19,656 bases of DNA from assembly GCA_045595425.1 (NCBI GenBank), contig JAZOAL010000025.1, positions 1-19,656 of the forward strand. Direction: 5' to 3'. This document shows, one piece after another, positions 1 to 6,647 of the stretch; within the stretch, counting starts at the first letter, position 1, and every line of letters starts with the position of its first letter. Under the pieces are notes generated by a model. The model was not told the origin of the DNA. It was given only the letters and a program-made list of their open reading frames with translations, and made no database searches. The stretch comes from SIG710 sp045595425. GTDB taxonomy: Bacteria; Bacillota; Clostridia; Oscillospirales; CAG-272. The translations under genes were made by a program, and so were the position numbers.

Positions 1-10
1 AAACCCCGAC

Positions 11-34
11 AAAAACAGATCCGACCCTGTTTTT
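11..34 (-). terminator. Possible rho-independent terminator after the phosphoribosyltransferase gene
   Basis: AAAAACAG at 11-18 and CTGTTTTT at 27-34 form an 8-bp stem with an 8-nt loop, and the second arm supplies a T-run on either strand. It lies about 45 bp beyond the stop codon of the minus-strand gene at 80-721. The stem is AT-rich and therefore weak. It could equally end transcription coming from the left edge of the window. Confidence 0.45.
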
Positions 35-79
35 GAGGAAATTTTTTATACAGGGCATTTTACAGCCCCAAATTTTCAG

Positions 80-721
80 TTAAAGCTTGGAAAATCCGAA
101 GCTGTTGACCAATGCTTCGATCTTTTTGCCTTCCTTGCAGAGAGGACATTCATGAGACGGGTAGCTCGCATAGTTGCCCAGATCCTTGGGGTCGAATACG
201 GAATTTACCTTGTAGCCTGCACATTCATCGACTGTTGCGAAGATAGCGCAAACGCCGGCAACAATTCCATTATAATACTTTATCGCCTCAATGGCAGCCT
301 GTGCTGTAAAGCCGGTTGTTACCGAAGCGGCAAGGATAAGCACATTCTTACCCTTTATCATAGGTATAAGATTATCGCGGAAGATGATCTGACTGCCCGA
401 AGTATGCTCGGGAGTGATAATATAAATGGTCTGGTGAGCATTCATATTGAGGAAGTTACCTTTTGTCAGCTCATTTGCAAGGCAGGTGCCGATAACCTCG
501 GTGCCATCAAGACAGAGAATAGTATCAACAATAGTGTTGTTGTTATAATAACCAACAAGCTCGCCTGCAAGTGCCGAAGCCTCGGAGAGACGTGTCTTTT
601 GTGTTGTCACGTCAATATAATAATTGATATGGCTGTGGCTGGTTGCGAAATGACCTTCGGAAACACGAAGGAAAAGATTCTTGTGCTTTGTTCTGATCTT
701 ATAAGAATTATCGTTTGGCAT
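80..721 (-). CDS. Orotate phosphoribosyltransferase-like protein with a degenerate PRPP loop
   Basis: This 213-residue protein has the layout of a type I phosphoribosyltransferase of the orotate PRTase-like kind. A hydrophobic strand followed by AASVTTGFT (residues 131-139) sits where the PRPP-binding loop, normally D-D-x-x-T-T-G-x-T, is expected. The two acidic residues that usually contact the PRPP ribose are both alanine (A131, A132), while T135, T136 and G137 are kept. From memory, clostridial relatives annotated as orotate PRTase also lack the DD pair and end in a similar tail, so this may be a family trait rather than damage. Near the C-terminus is C-P-L-C (192-195), a possible metal-binding or redox pair. 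The ATG at 721 follows AAGGGG at a suitable distance and a good promoter. No pyrimidine genes are adjacent, so true PyrE activity is doubtful. Confidence 0.75.
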   Translation of the reverse strand: MPNDNSYKIRTKHKNLFLRVSEGHFATSHSHINYYIDVTTQKTRLSEASALAGELVGYYNNNTIVDTILCLDGTEVIGTCLANELTKGNFLNMNAHQTIYIITPEHTSGSQIIFRDNLIPMIKGKNVLILAASVTTGFTAQAAIEAIKYYNGIVAGVCAIFATVDECAGYKVNSVFDPKDLGNYASYPSHECPLCKEGKKIEALVNSFGFSKL

Positions 722-741
722 AATAAATCCCCTTTTTTTTA

Positions 742-771
742 ATTATATCATAGTTTTATATAGTCTGTCAA
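742..771 (-). promoter_or_regulatory. Sigma-A-type promoter of the phosphoribosyltransferase gene
   Basis: Read on the minus strand, TTGACA (771-766) and TATAAT (747-742) are both consensus and separated by 18 bp. The expected transcription start is about 10-15 bp before the AAGGGG ribosome binding site of the gene starting at 721. Confidence 0.8.
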
Positions 772-802
772 GGGATTTTTCTTAAATTTGGAAATTTTTG
801 GT

Positions 803-834
803 GTTGAATTATCACCAATCATTGACAATTCAAC
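803..834. repeat. Palindromic 32-bp repeat, copy A
   Basis: GTTGAATTATCA (803-814) and TGACAATTCAAC (823-834) are inverted arms with 11 of 12 positions paired around the 8-nt loop CCAATCAT. The reverse complement matches 28 of 32 positions of a second copy at 16404-16435, including the loop (ATGATTGG versus ATGATCGG). It lies between the divergent phosphoribosyltransferase and LysM-CAP genes, 31 bp before the -35 box of the latter. Function unknown: a dispersed repeat or a shared protein-binding site are both possible. Confidence 0.7.
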
Positions 835-865
835 AGTCATATAACTTTTCTGCCGGTAATTACAT

Positions 866-895
866 TTGCAATACCCCCTTCAGATATGTTATAAT
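866..895 (+). promoter_or_regulatory. Promoter of the LysM-CAP gene
   Basis: TTGCAA (866-871) and a perfect TATAAT (890-895) are separated by 18 bp. They stand 35 bp upstream of the GGAGG ribosome binding site at 931-935. Confidence 0.7.
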
Positions 896-943
896 AGTAT
901 CGTAATGATCGATCATTAAAAAACAAATATGGAGGTACGGCAA

Positions 944-1552
944 ATGAAAAAGCTTTTATTGTCAGGATTCTGTATGATAATGCTTGCGGCACTTTTGGTG
1001 ATGAGCGCATCTGCCGCAGTGACCCATACGGTAGTTTCGGGCGACAGCATGTGGAAGATCGCGGTGAAATATGAGGTGGGACTAGACGAAATAAAGAGGG
1101 CAAATCCGCAGATATCAAACCCCTCGCTTATTTATCCCGGTCAGATCCTCTCGATACCTACTACGGATTCTTCAGTTTTGAATTTTGAAAAAGAGGTTGT
1201 AAGACTCGTTAATGAGATCAGATCTCAAAACGGGCTTCGAGAGCTTACATACGATTGGGAGCTGAGCCGAGTTGCGAGAATCAAGTCGGAGGATATGAGA
1301 GATAATAAATATTTCTCACATACCAGCCCCGTTTACGGCTCGCCTTTTCAGATGATAAAGAACTTTGGTATTACATACAGAAGTGCAGGTGAAAATATCG
1401 CCAGAGGACAGGCAACACCCCAGGCGGTGGTAAGTGCCTGGATGAGTTCCTCGGGACATAGAGCCAATATTCTTAATTCTTCCTTCACAAGAATAGGTGT
1501 TGGCTATGCCGCAAACGGTAAATATTGGACTCAGATGTTTATAGGTAAATAA
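944..1552 (+). CDS. Secreted LysM and CAP-domain (YkwD/SCP-like) protein
   Basis: This 202-residue protein has three parts. A signal peptide (MKKLLL, a hydrophobic core to about residue 20, then SASA with likely cleavage near residue 24) is followed by one LysM peptidoglycan-binding domain at about 27-72, running from T-H-T-V-V-S-G-D-S to L-I-Y-P-G-Q-I-L-S-I-P. A CAP/SCP domain of the bacterial YkwD type occupies about 84-201. H126 (FSHT), E150 (GENIA) and H172 (SGHRANIL) are the usual CAP cavity residues. The predicted product is exported and held on cell-wall glycan. LysM-CAP proteins of Firmicutes include spore-coat and cell-wall proteins, but their biochemical role is poorly defined. An in-frame ATG at 929 overlaps the Shine-Dalgarno GGAGG (931-935), so I take the ATG at 944. 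The gene is a single transcription unit. Confidence 0.9.
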   Translation: MKKLLLSGFCMIMLAALLVMSASAAVTHTVVSGDSMWKIAVKYEVGLDEIKRANPQISNPSLIYPGQILSIPTTDSSVLNFEKEVVRLVNEIRSQNGLRELTYDWELSRVARIKSEDMRDNKYFSHTSPVYGSPFQMIKNFGITYRSAGENIARGQATPQAVVSAWMSSSGHRANILNSSFTRIGVGYAANGKYWTQMFIGK

Positions 1553-1628
1553 TTGGCTCGGCGGTATCGATATCGGTGTTCTTCATACCGGCGGCGCTTC
1601 TCAGTGTCTCCTTTTCGCTGAAAAAGCG

Positions 1629-2351
1629 TTAATTCATTTCCTCAATGTAGTAAACATAGTCGAGGGTGCTCATAGCCTGTATGATCTCCTTGTGAGTCTT
1701 ATATTTCTTAAGCTCGGGACTGATAATAGTCATGGCAACAGAATAAACGGCAAGGCCGGAGCTGAGATAAGCGTTATTCGCTTCAATATCGTCGATTCTG
1801 AGCCCCAGTTTTCTTATAGTGGTGATAAAATCCTGAAGATTGCTCTTGCTCACAAGCTCAAGATGAACCTCGAAGTGATTGGAGCGGTTTTTCAGATAAA
1901 ACTCGAAGGAAGGGAAATAGGAAAGACAGCAGATAAGGGCTATGTATCCAATGATCGAAACGGTATAAAAGCCCGCACCGATCGTCATTCCGAGAATACC
2001 CGAAGCCCATAGTCCGGCCGAGGTCGTAAGACCCTTGATCTGGTTTTTTGAGCTGTAGAGTATCGAATTTGTGCTGATTATGGCGATACCGATAACGGTT
2101 GCGGCGGAAAGCATTGAAGAAGCTATGCCGTATGCCGCATTGAGATAGATGTCTATCATAGTTGTCATCGTGGAAGCCAAGAATATTGTTATGAAGGTAC
2201 GCAGTCCCGCTGCGTGCCTTTTGCTTGCACGCTCGCATCCGATGATAAATGCGAAGATCATGGAAATAGCAAGGCGGAAGAGAACCGACAGTGCTCCGAG
2301 CTCATATGACCATTCGCCCAGAATCTTTGCGATAGGATCGATAAAATTCAT
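1629..2351 (-). CDS. MgtC/SapB-family membrane protein
   Basis: This 240-residue protein has an N-terminal membrane domain of about five hydrophobic segments (roughly 20-40, 50-70, 80-98, 110-128, 130-146). It carries the family signature G-x-E-R (38-41) ... A-G-L-R-T (48-52) and the second conserved block G-L-T-T-S-A-G-L-W (107-115). The C-terminal 80 or so residues (158-240) are soluble and resemble the ACT-like domain found in longer MgtC proteins. MgtC proteins are linked to growth in low magnesium and acid and to control of membrane energetics; they are not established Mg transporters. The start is preceded by AAGGAG about 10 bp upstream. It lies 23 bp after the antiporter gene and has no promoter of its own that I can see, so the two are probably co-transcribed. 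No clear terminator was found between it and the convergent LysM-CAP gene. Confidence 0.88.
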   Translation of the reverse strand: MNFIDPIAKILGEWSYELGALSVLFRLAISMIFAFIIGCERASKRHAAGLRTFITIFLASTMTTMIDIYLNAAYGIASSMLSAATVIGIAIISTNSILYSSKNQIKGLTTSAGLWASGILGMTIGAGFYTVSIIGYIALICCLSYFPSFEFYLKNRSNHFEVHLELVSKSNLQDFITTIRKLGLRIDDIEANNAYLSSGLAVYSVAMTIISPELKKYKTHKEIIQAMSTLDYVYYIEEMN

Positions 2352-2374
2352 AGTTAGAAATCTCCTTAATAAAT

Positions 2375-3838
2375 TTACATTCTGCGGCTCAGATCTCGTT
2401 TGCCGCGAGGGAAGCTGATTGAATTCAAATGTTCTTCTGCGGCCTCGGTAAATGCTCTTTCAGCTTCTGACTGTTCGTCCTGAACATGAGGCGGAAGCTC
2501 TGTTTGAATCTTTTGTATTCTTTCGATGAGTATCTCAATGTCACTCTTTTGCTTACCGTCCTCGGTATGAGTTTCGACATTGGTAAGATCCTCGATTTTG
2601 TTTGAATATGAGCCCGAAAGCTGAAGGGAAAATTTGGCGCATACCGGACCTACCAGCTCATACATGATGCTGGAGGCAAGAACTATTGTCTGCAGCAGGG
2701 TCCCTGTTTCTCCGCCGAGTGTACGTGCACCCATGGCGGCAAGACCGATGGCAACTCCTGCATGAGGAAACATTGCAAGGCCGAGATAATTTCGAACTTG
2801 CTTGGGCTTTTTCGCCGCAGTGCAGCCAAGGAAGGAGCCGCCGTATTTTCCTGCCATTCGAATGGCAAAATAAATGATACTGACAGCCCAGAGCGGTGCA
2901 ATTCCCACAGATGAAGCACTTCCGAGAAGCGCACTCAGATCAAAGCTGAGACCGGAGCGGACGAAGAAGAGCAGAAGCAGGGGAGGCGTGAAATAACTGA
3001 GCTGAAGGAACAGCTTGTTGTTATCTGCAAGATTTGTATAGACCGCACCGATCATCATACATCCAAGCAGAGGAGAAACGTCCATAACGGCACAGATTCC
3101 GCAGAATAGAAACATGATACCGACCGAAATTATCAGTCTATTGTCAGTGGAACGCTTTGAAAGAAGCCATTTCATAACAAATCCGAGAGCCGCACCGATA
3201 ATAAGGGCGATCATGTTTTTAACTATCGGCATCAGAATGACTCCGATATCAAAGCCTGCGCTTCTCTCCGCGCCAAAGGAAAGCGCAATCGAAATAGCAA
3301 TGCTGTATGCAAGGAGCGCAACCACATTGTCAAGGGCGATCACCTGCAAAAGTGTTTCGACAAAATCTCCCTTCGCGCCTGTCTGACGGATGGTCATAAT
3401 AGTTGAAGCAGGCGCGGTGGCAGAAGCCAAAGCCGCCAGCACAAGGGAAAGGACAAAGTTCATTTTCAGGAGGAAGCGAAGCAGTGCAAATACAAGAATT
3501 GATGAAATGCAGGCTTCAAGCAGTGTTATGATAATGATCTTGACCATATTCTTTTTCAGATTTTGAATTTTAAAAAATTCGCCAACACCAAAGGAGATGA
3601 AGGCAAGTGCAATATCCGAAAGGAAATCTGTGCCCGAAATTATTTCTGCAGGTATCAGGTCAAGACAGCTCGGCCCTATAATGATTCCTGCGATTATGTA
3701 TGCCGTAACATTCGGCAGACGTAATTTTTTTGTTATTCGCGTCATAGCGAAGCCGAAAAAGATCATGAGCGCAACCGAAATGATTATGACAGCACCGATT
3801 CCGCTTTCTCCGATCCTTTCATAAAGTTGACTTAACAA
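2375..3838 (-). CDS. CPA2-family cation:proton antiporter (Kef/NapA type)
   Basis: This 487-residue protein has about 12-13 hydrophobic segments over residues 15-405 and the fold signature of monovalent cation:proton antiporter-2 proteins: LPNVTAYIIAGIIIGP (41-56), T-A-P-A-S-T (141-146) in the first unwound helix, and A-L-D-N-V-V-A-L (168-175) at the ion-binding site. It should exchange Na+ or K+ for H+ across the cytoplasmic membrane. The pair normally D-D or N-D in this superfamily reads D170-N171 here. The last 80 or so residues (407-487) are a charged cytoplasmic tail without a recognisable RCK/TrkA-N nucleotide-binding domain, unlike true KefB/KefC. The start is TTG at 3838, supported by GGAGG seven bases upstream; no ATG is better placed. 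It leads an operon with the MgtC-like gene and is divergent from a LysR regulator. Confidence 0.88.
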   Translation of the reverse strand: MLSQLYERIGESGIGAVIIISVALMIFFGFAMTRITKKLRLPNVTAYIIAGIIIGPSCLDLIPAEIISGTDFLSDIALAFISFGVGEFFKIQNLKKNMVKIIIITLLEACISSILVFALLRFLLKMNFVLSLVLAALASATAPASTIMTIRQTGAKGDFVETLLQVIALDNVVALLAYSIAISIALSFGAERSAGFDIGVILMPIVKNMIALIIGAALGFVMKWLLSKRSTDNRLIISVGIMFLFCGICAVMDVSPLLGCMMIGAVYTNLADNNKLFLQLSYFTPPLLLLFFVRSGLSFDLSALLGSASSVGIAPLWAVSIIYFAIRMAGKYGGSFLGCTAAKKPKQVRNYLGLAMFPHAGVAIGLAAMGARTLGGETGTLLQTIVLASSIMYELVGPVCAKFSLQLSGSYSNKIEDLTNVETHTEDGKQKSDIEILIERIQKIQTELPPHVQDEQSEAERAFTEAAEEHLNSISFPRGKRDLSRRM

Positions 3839-3861
3839 CGAAGCACCTCCAAAAAATAATC

Positions 3862-3892
3862 AGAGCCGAATGAATTTTTTTGATTCGGCTCT
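3862..3892 (-). promoter_or_regulatory. Leader hairpin before the antiporter gene
   Basis: AGAGCCGAAT (3862-3871) and ATTCGGCTCT (3883-3892) form a perfect 10-bp stem with an 11-nt AT-rich loop. On the minus strand it lies in the antiporter mRNA leader and is followed by GATTATTTTTT, which runs straight into the GGAGG ribosome binding site. That arrangement resembles an intrinsic terminator or attenuator. The right arm also touches the -35 box of the lysR promoter, so a protein-binding role is an alternative. Confidence 0.5.
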
Positions 3893-3920
3893 TGCAAATT
3901 TCTTGATAATATGATATACT
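3892..3920 (+). promoter_or_regulatory. Promoter of the LysR-family gene
   Basis: TTGCAA (3892-3897) and TATACT (3915-3920) are separated by 17 bp. The -10 box overlaps the -10 box of the oppositely directed antiporter promoter (3911-3916) by two bases. Confidence 0.7.
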
Positions 3921-3939
3921 GTTTTTGTTATAAAGTCAA
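3911..3939 (-). promoter_or_regulatory. Promoter of the antiporter-MgtC operon
   Basis: On the minus strand, TTGACT (3939-3934) and TATCAT (3916-3911) are separated by 17 bp. It shares its footprint with the lysR promoter, so polymerase could occupy only one of the two at a time. Confidence 0.75.
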
Positions 3940-3987
3940 ATTATGATTTTTCTTTGGGATATAAAAAATATTTATAGAGGTGATCTT

Positions 3988-4893
3988 GTGATAGATATTA
4001 AGTTAAAAACATTGCTTGCTGTTTCAGAGCTTGGAAGCTTTACAAGAGCGGCAAAACAGCTTTCACTTACCCAGCCTGCTATCAGCCATCATATCAGTGC
4101 GCTTGAAGCCGAGCTTGATAAGAAGATATTTGTGCGCGGAAAGGGAGAGCTGAAATTGACTCCTGATGGTGAGATAATAGTAAAATATGCGAGGCGAATG
4201 AATGCGATTAACGATAAATTGCTTGGTGAGCTTTCGGATTCCGAACGTCATCTTTCCAATGTCCGCATAGGTATAACTCATACTGCGGAGAGTAATCTTA
4301 TCACTGAGGTTTTGGCGAAATACGGCAGAGAATCGGGTGGGGCAAGCATAACGATTATAACGGAGCCCATAACTAATCTTTATAATATGCTTGAAAATTA
4401 TGAGCTTGATCTGGCGATAGTTGACGGAAAACCATCAGGAAAAGAGCTTAGATCGCTTATGCTCGATACCGACTATCTTGTCTGCGTTCTTGCAAATGAA
4501 AACCCGCTTTCCAAGCATGAAATGGTAACTCTTCGAGAGCTTCGCCATGAAAAAATGATCCTTCGCTTGCCCTCATCGGCCACCAGAATACAGTTCGAGC
4601 AGCAGCTTGAAAGAATAGGGGAAAGTATAACAGATTTTGATATCATGCTTGAAGTTGATAACATTGCAACTATCAAAGACCTTATCAGAAAGAACCTTGG
4701 CGTTTCCATTCTTGCAAAAAGTGCCTGCATGGATGAATTTTTGAAAGGGAAGATAACAGTCCTTCCCATCGAAAATCTCAGCATGATCCGCGAAACCAAC
4801 GTGGTCTATCATAAGGATTTCGACCATAATGATATCCTTGGCAAAATACTCAAGATATATAGAGAAACCAAAAGGTCATACAAACAATATTAA
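3988..4893 (+). CDS. LysR-family transcriptional regulator, probable regulator of the antiporter operon
   Basis: This 301-residue protein begins with the LysR winged helix-turn-helix: KLKTLLAVSELGSFTRAA, then LSLTQPAISHHISALEAEL and a short K-K-I-F-V-R wing, within about residues 5-65. A linker helix leads to a two-lobed effector-binding domain (about 90-290) with R-I-G-I-T-H-T-A at its first strand. The effector is unknown. I chose the GTG at 3988 because AGAGG (3976-3980) lies seven bases upstream and the product then starts as LysR proteins usually do; an in-frame ATG at 3943 would add 15 residues of unlikely sequence and has no ribosome binding site. LysR proteins typically control the divergent neighbour and themselves, which here means the antiporter and MgtC-like genes. 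Confidence 0.9.
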   Translation: MIDIKLKTLLAVSELGSFTRAAKQLSLTQPAISHHISALEAELDKKIFVRGKGELKLTPDGEIIVKYARRMNAINDKLLGELSDSERHLSNVRIGITHTAESNLITEVLAKYGRESGGASITIITEPITNLYNMLENYELDLAIVDGKPSGKELRSLMLDTDYLVCVLANENPLSKHEMVTLRELRHEKMILRLPSSATRIQFEQQLERIGESITDFDIMLEVDNIATIKDLIRKNLGVSILAKSACMDEFLKGKITVLPIENLSMIRETNVVYHKDFDHNDILGKILKIYRETKRSYKQY

Positions 4894-4940
4894 CGGAAAT
4901 AACTTGAAAAAATATAAAAAGGTAACATCGAAAATAACTG

Positions 4941-5123
4941 TAAACAATAATTTATCTTTGCCTGGGGCGCCGCCCCATACCCCGCTAAAGACCTTTTTTC
5001 AAAAAGGTCTTTAGAATCCCAAAAACTTTAAATATAAAGGTTTTTTCTTTTAAAGTTTTGAGGTTCTCAGGAACTTTTTCAAAAGTTCCTGGGCCGCCGG
5101 AGGCAAAGACAAATTATTGTTTA
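4941..5123. repeat. MITE-like palindromic element with 23-bp terminal inverted repeats
   Basis: The ends, 4941-4963 and 5101-5123, are inverted repeats matching at 22 of 23 positions (TAAACAATAATTT[A/G]TCTTTGCCT in the outward form). The outermost bases are TA, compatible with a TA target duplication. Inside are four stem-loops: GGGGCG/CGCCCC at 4964-4976, a 14-bp stem at 4985-5014, an 11-bp stem at 5022-5059 and an 11-bp stem at 5068-5091, followed by CCGCCGGAGGC. It carries no gene. It lies between the convergent lysR and spoVAE genes, where its T-rich hairpins would also stop transcription in both directions. A diverged relative lies at 11781-11872. Confidence 0.7.
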
Positions 5124-5136
5124 TACGAAAATTCGA

Positions 5137-5505
5137 TTATTTTTTCGGCTTACCTCTGAAGATCAGCGCAGCGAGATAACCGAAAACGAGAGCAGCGGCA
5201 ATACCTCCTGCTGCGGCGGTGAATCCCCCGGTAAGTGCACCGAGCAGTCCTTGCTTGTCCACCGCTTCCTTTATGCCCTTTGATATCAGATAACCGAAGC
5301 CTGTGAGAGGTGTTGTTGCGCCTGCGCCTGCGAAATCCACGAGGGGCTTATATAGTCCGAGTGCACCAAGCAAAACACCTGCTGTAACATATGAGACAAG
5401 TATTCTTGCGGGTGTCAGATTGGTTTTATCGATCAGTATTTGGGCAATGACGCAGAAAAGACCGCCTACCACAAAAGCCCAAACATAGTCCATAATATTT
5501 CCCAT
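5137..5505 (-). CDS. spoVAE: Stage V sporulation protein AE (SpoVAEb type)
   Basis: This 122-residue hydrophobic protein has about four membrane segments (roughly 5-25, 33-52, 60-80, 88-116) and a short lysine-rich tail. The length and the pattern DYVWAFVVGGLFCVIAQ, ARILVSYVTAGVLLGALGLY and A-G-A-G-A-T-T-P-L-T-G-F-G match the SpoVAE family. SpoVA proteins form the inner spore membrane channel that takes dipicolinic acid and calcium into the forespore and releases it at germination. The ATG shares its A with the TGA stop of spoVAD (TGATG), with AAAGGAG inside the end of spoVAD, so translation is coupled. Confidence 0.92.
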   Translation of the reverse strand: MGNIMDYVWAFVVGGLFCVIAQILIDKTNLTPARILVSYVTAGVLLGALGLYKPLVDFAGAGATTPLTGFGYLISKGIKEAVDKQGLLGALTGGFTAAAGGIAAALVFGYLAALIFRGKPKK

Positions 5506-6518
5506 CAGCTTTCAGCTCCTTTTATGCGAATTAGATGCGCTATTCCGGGGATCCCAAGCCCCTGCTTTATGCTGTCGGGGCTCATAAGTGCTCCTGTGCC
5601 TATGATCAGTAGGTCTTTTATTTCGCCCCGTTCAAGCTTTGGCAGAAGATATGCGGCGAGAACAGCCGCACTGCACCCACAGCCCGAACCGCCTGCATGT
5701 GTATCCTGAGTGTCTCGGCTGAATATCATCATTCCGCAGTCGTTTATCTTGCCTGCGGGATCAATATTTTCGGCGCGGAGAAGATCGCATAGAATGGAAT
5801 TCCCTTCATAACCAAGATCTCCTGTAACGATAAGATCAAAATCATCCGGATTTTTGCCGCTTTCGCTGAAATACCGCATCAGTGTACTAAGAACCGCAGG
5901 AGCCATTGCCGCTCCCATGTTTCCTGCATCACGGATTCCCTTTTCAACCGAGATGCCGGGCATGGCTTCAACGATTTTTGCCTTGCCGACGGCATTTTCC
6001 GAATCTGCATTTTCAACGATGAAGGCGCCTGCTCCCGTCACCGTCCACTGTGCTGTAGGGGCTCTTTGTGCACCGTATTCAAGGGGAGTTCTGAACTGTC
6101 TTTCAGCTGAGCAGTTGTGAGAGGAGGTTGCCGAAAGACAACGTTCATAAACGCCGTAGCTTGTCATTATAGAAGCAAGTGTCAGCCCCTCAATTGCTGT
6201 TGAGCATGCGCCGTAAAGCCCGAAGAAGGGAACTTCATATTCGAGCAGACCGTAAGCCGAGCTTGTGCACTGGTTTATGAGGTCGCCTGCAAACATGGCA
6301 TCAATATTCTTTTCATTCATATCGCATTTTGAAAGAGCAATATTTGCCGCAAGACGTTGCATTTCAGCTTCAGCTCGCTCCCATGTTTTCTGACCGAAGC
6401 GATCCTCCTCATCGTGCATATCAAAAAGCGAACCGAGAGGTCCATCATGCTCTTTTTTGCCTACTACAGACCCTGCTGAAATTATAGCGGAATTAAGTTT
6501 GATTATCGATTTTTGCAT
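5505..6518 (-). CDS. spoVAD: Stage V sporulation protein AD
   Basis: This 337-residue protein has the thiolase-like fold of SpoVAD. Conserved stretches are VPFFGLYGACSTAIEGL (96-112, with C104 at the position of the thiolase nucleophile) and H-A-G-G-S-G-C-G-C-S-A (274-284). Established family role: a peripheral subunit of the SpoVA complex that binds dipicolinic acid. It begins at ATG 6518 behind AAGGAGG at a standard distance. It is followed by overlapping spoVAE, but the usual preceding gene spoVAC is absent: upstream lie about 90 bp and then the uvrA terminator. Expression is expected in the forespore, but I could not identify a convincing sigma-G promoter. Confidence 0.93.
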   Translation of the reverse strand: MQKSIIKLNSAIISAGSVVGKKEHDGPLGSLFDMHDEEDRFGQKTWERAEAEMQRLAANIALSKCDMNEKNIDAMFAGDLINQCTSSAYGLLEYEVPFFGLYGACSTAIEGLTLASIMTSYGVYERCLSATSSHNCSAERQFRTPLEYGAQRAPTAQWTVTGAGAFIVENADSENAVGKAKIVEAMPGISVEKGIRDAGNMGAAMAPAVLSTLMRYFSESGKNPDDFDLIVTGDLGYEGNSILCDLLRAENIDPAGKINDCGMMIFSRDTQDTHAGGSGCGCSAAVLAAYLLPKLERGEIKDLLIIGTGALMSPDSIKQGLGIPGIAHLIRIKGAES

Positions 6519-6607
6519 CCGATAACCTCCTTTGGTTGTTATTTGAACTTATTTTTCCACTATAAAGTTTTTTTATGCAAAATTTTCATTCGCTGTTAAA
6601 AACAAAT

Positions 6608-6642
6608 AGGGGTTGTCGCGCGAAATCAGCGCGACAACCCCT
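6608..6642 (-). terminator. Rho-independent terminator of the uvrBA operon
   Basis: GGGGTTGTCGCGC (6609-6621) and GCGCGACAACCCC (6629-6641) make a perfect 13-bp stem with a 7-nt loop, extended by an A-T pair at 6608/6642. On the minus strand it is followed by TATTTGTTTTT. It lies six bases beyond the uvrA stop codon and isolates spoVAD from uvrA transcription. Confidence 0.9.
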
Positions 6643-6647
6643 TTATA

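Noticed and set aside
152..742. Plus-strand open frame of 196 codons opposite the phosphoribosyltransferase gene
   Set aside because: The minus-strand frame has promoter, ribosome binding site and family motifs; this one is its shadow.
1553..1628. Bidirectional terminator between the LysM-CAP and MgtC-like genes
   Set aside because: Only a 6-bp CGGTAT/ATACCG dyad with a 17-nt loop and a 4-bp CGCT/AGCG hairpin are present; neither has a T-run.
6541..6600. Sigma-G promoter for spoVAD
   Set aside because: GCATA with a downstream AAAAATA at 17 bp was considered, but it matches only three of five defined -10 positions.
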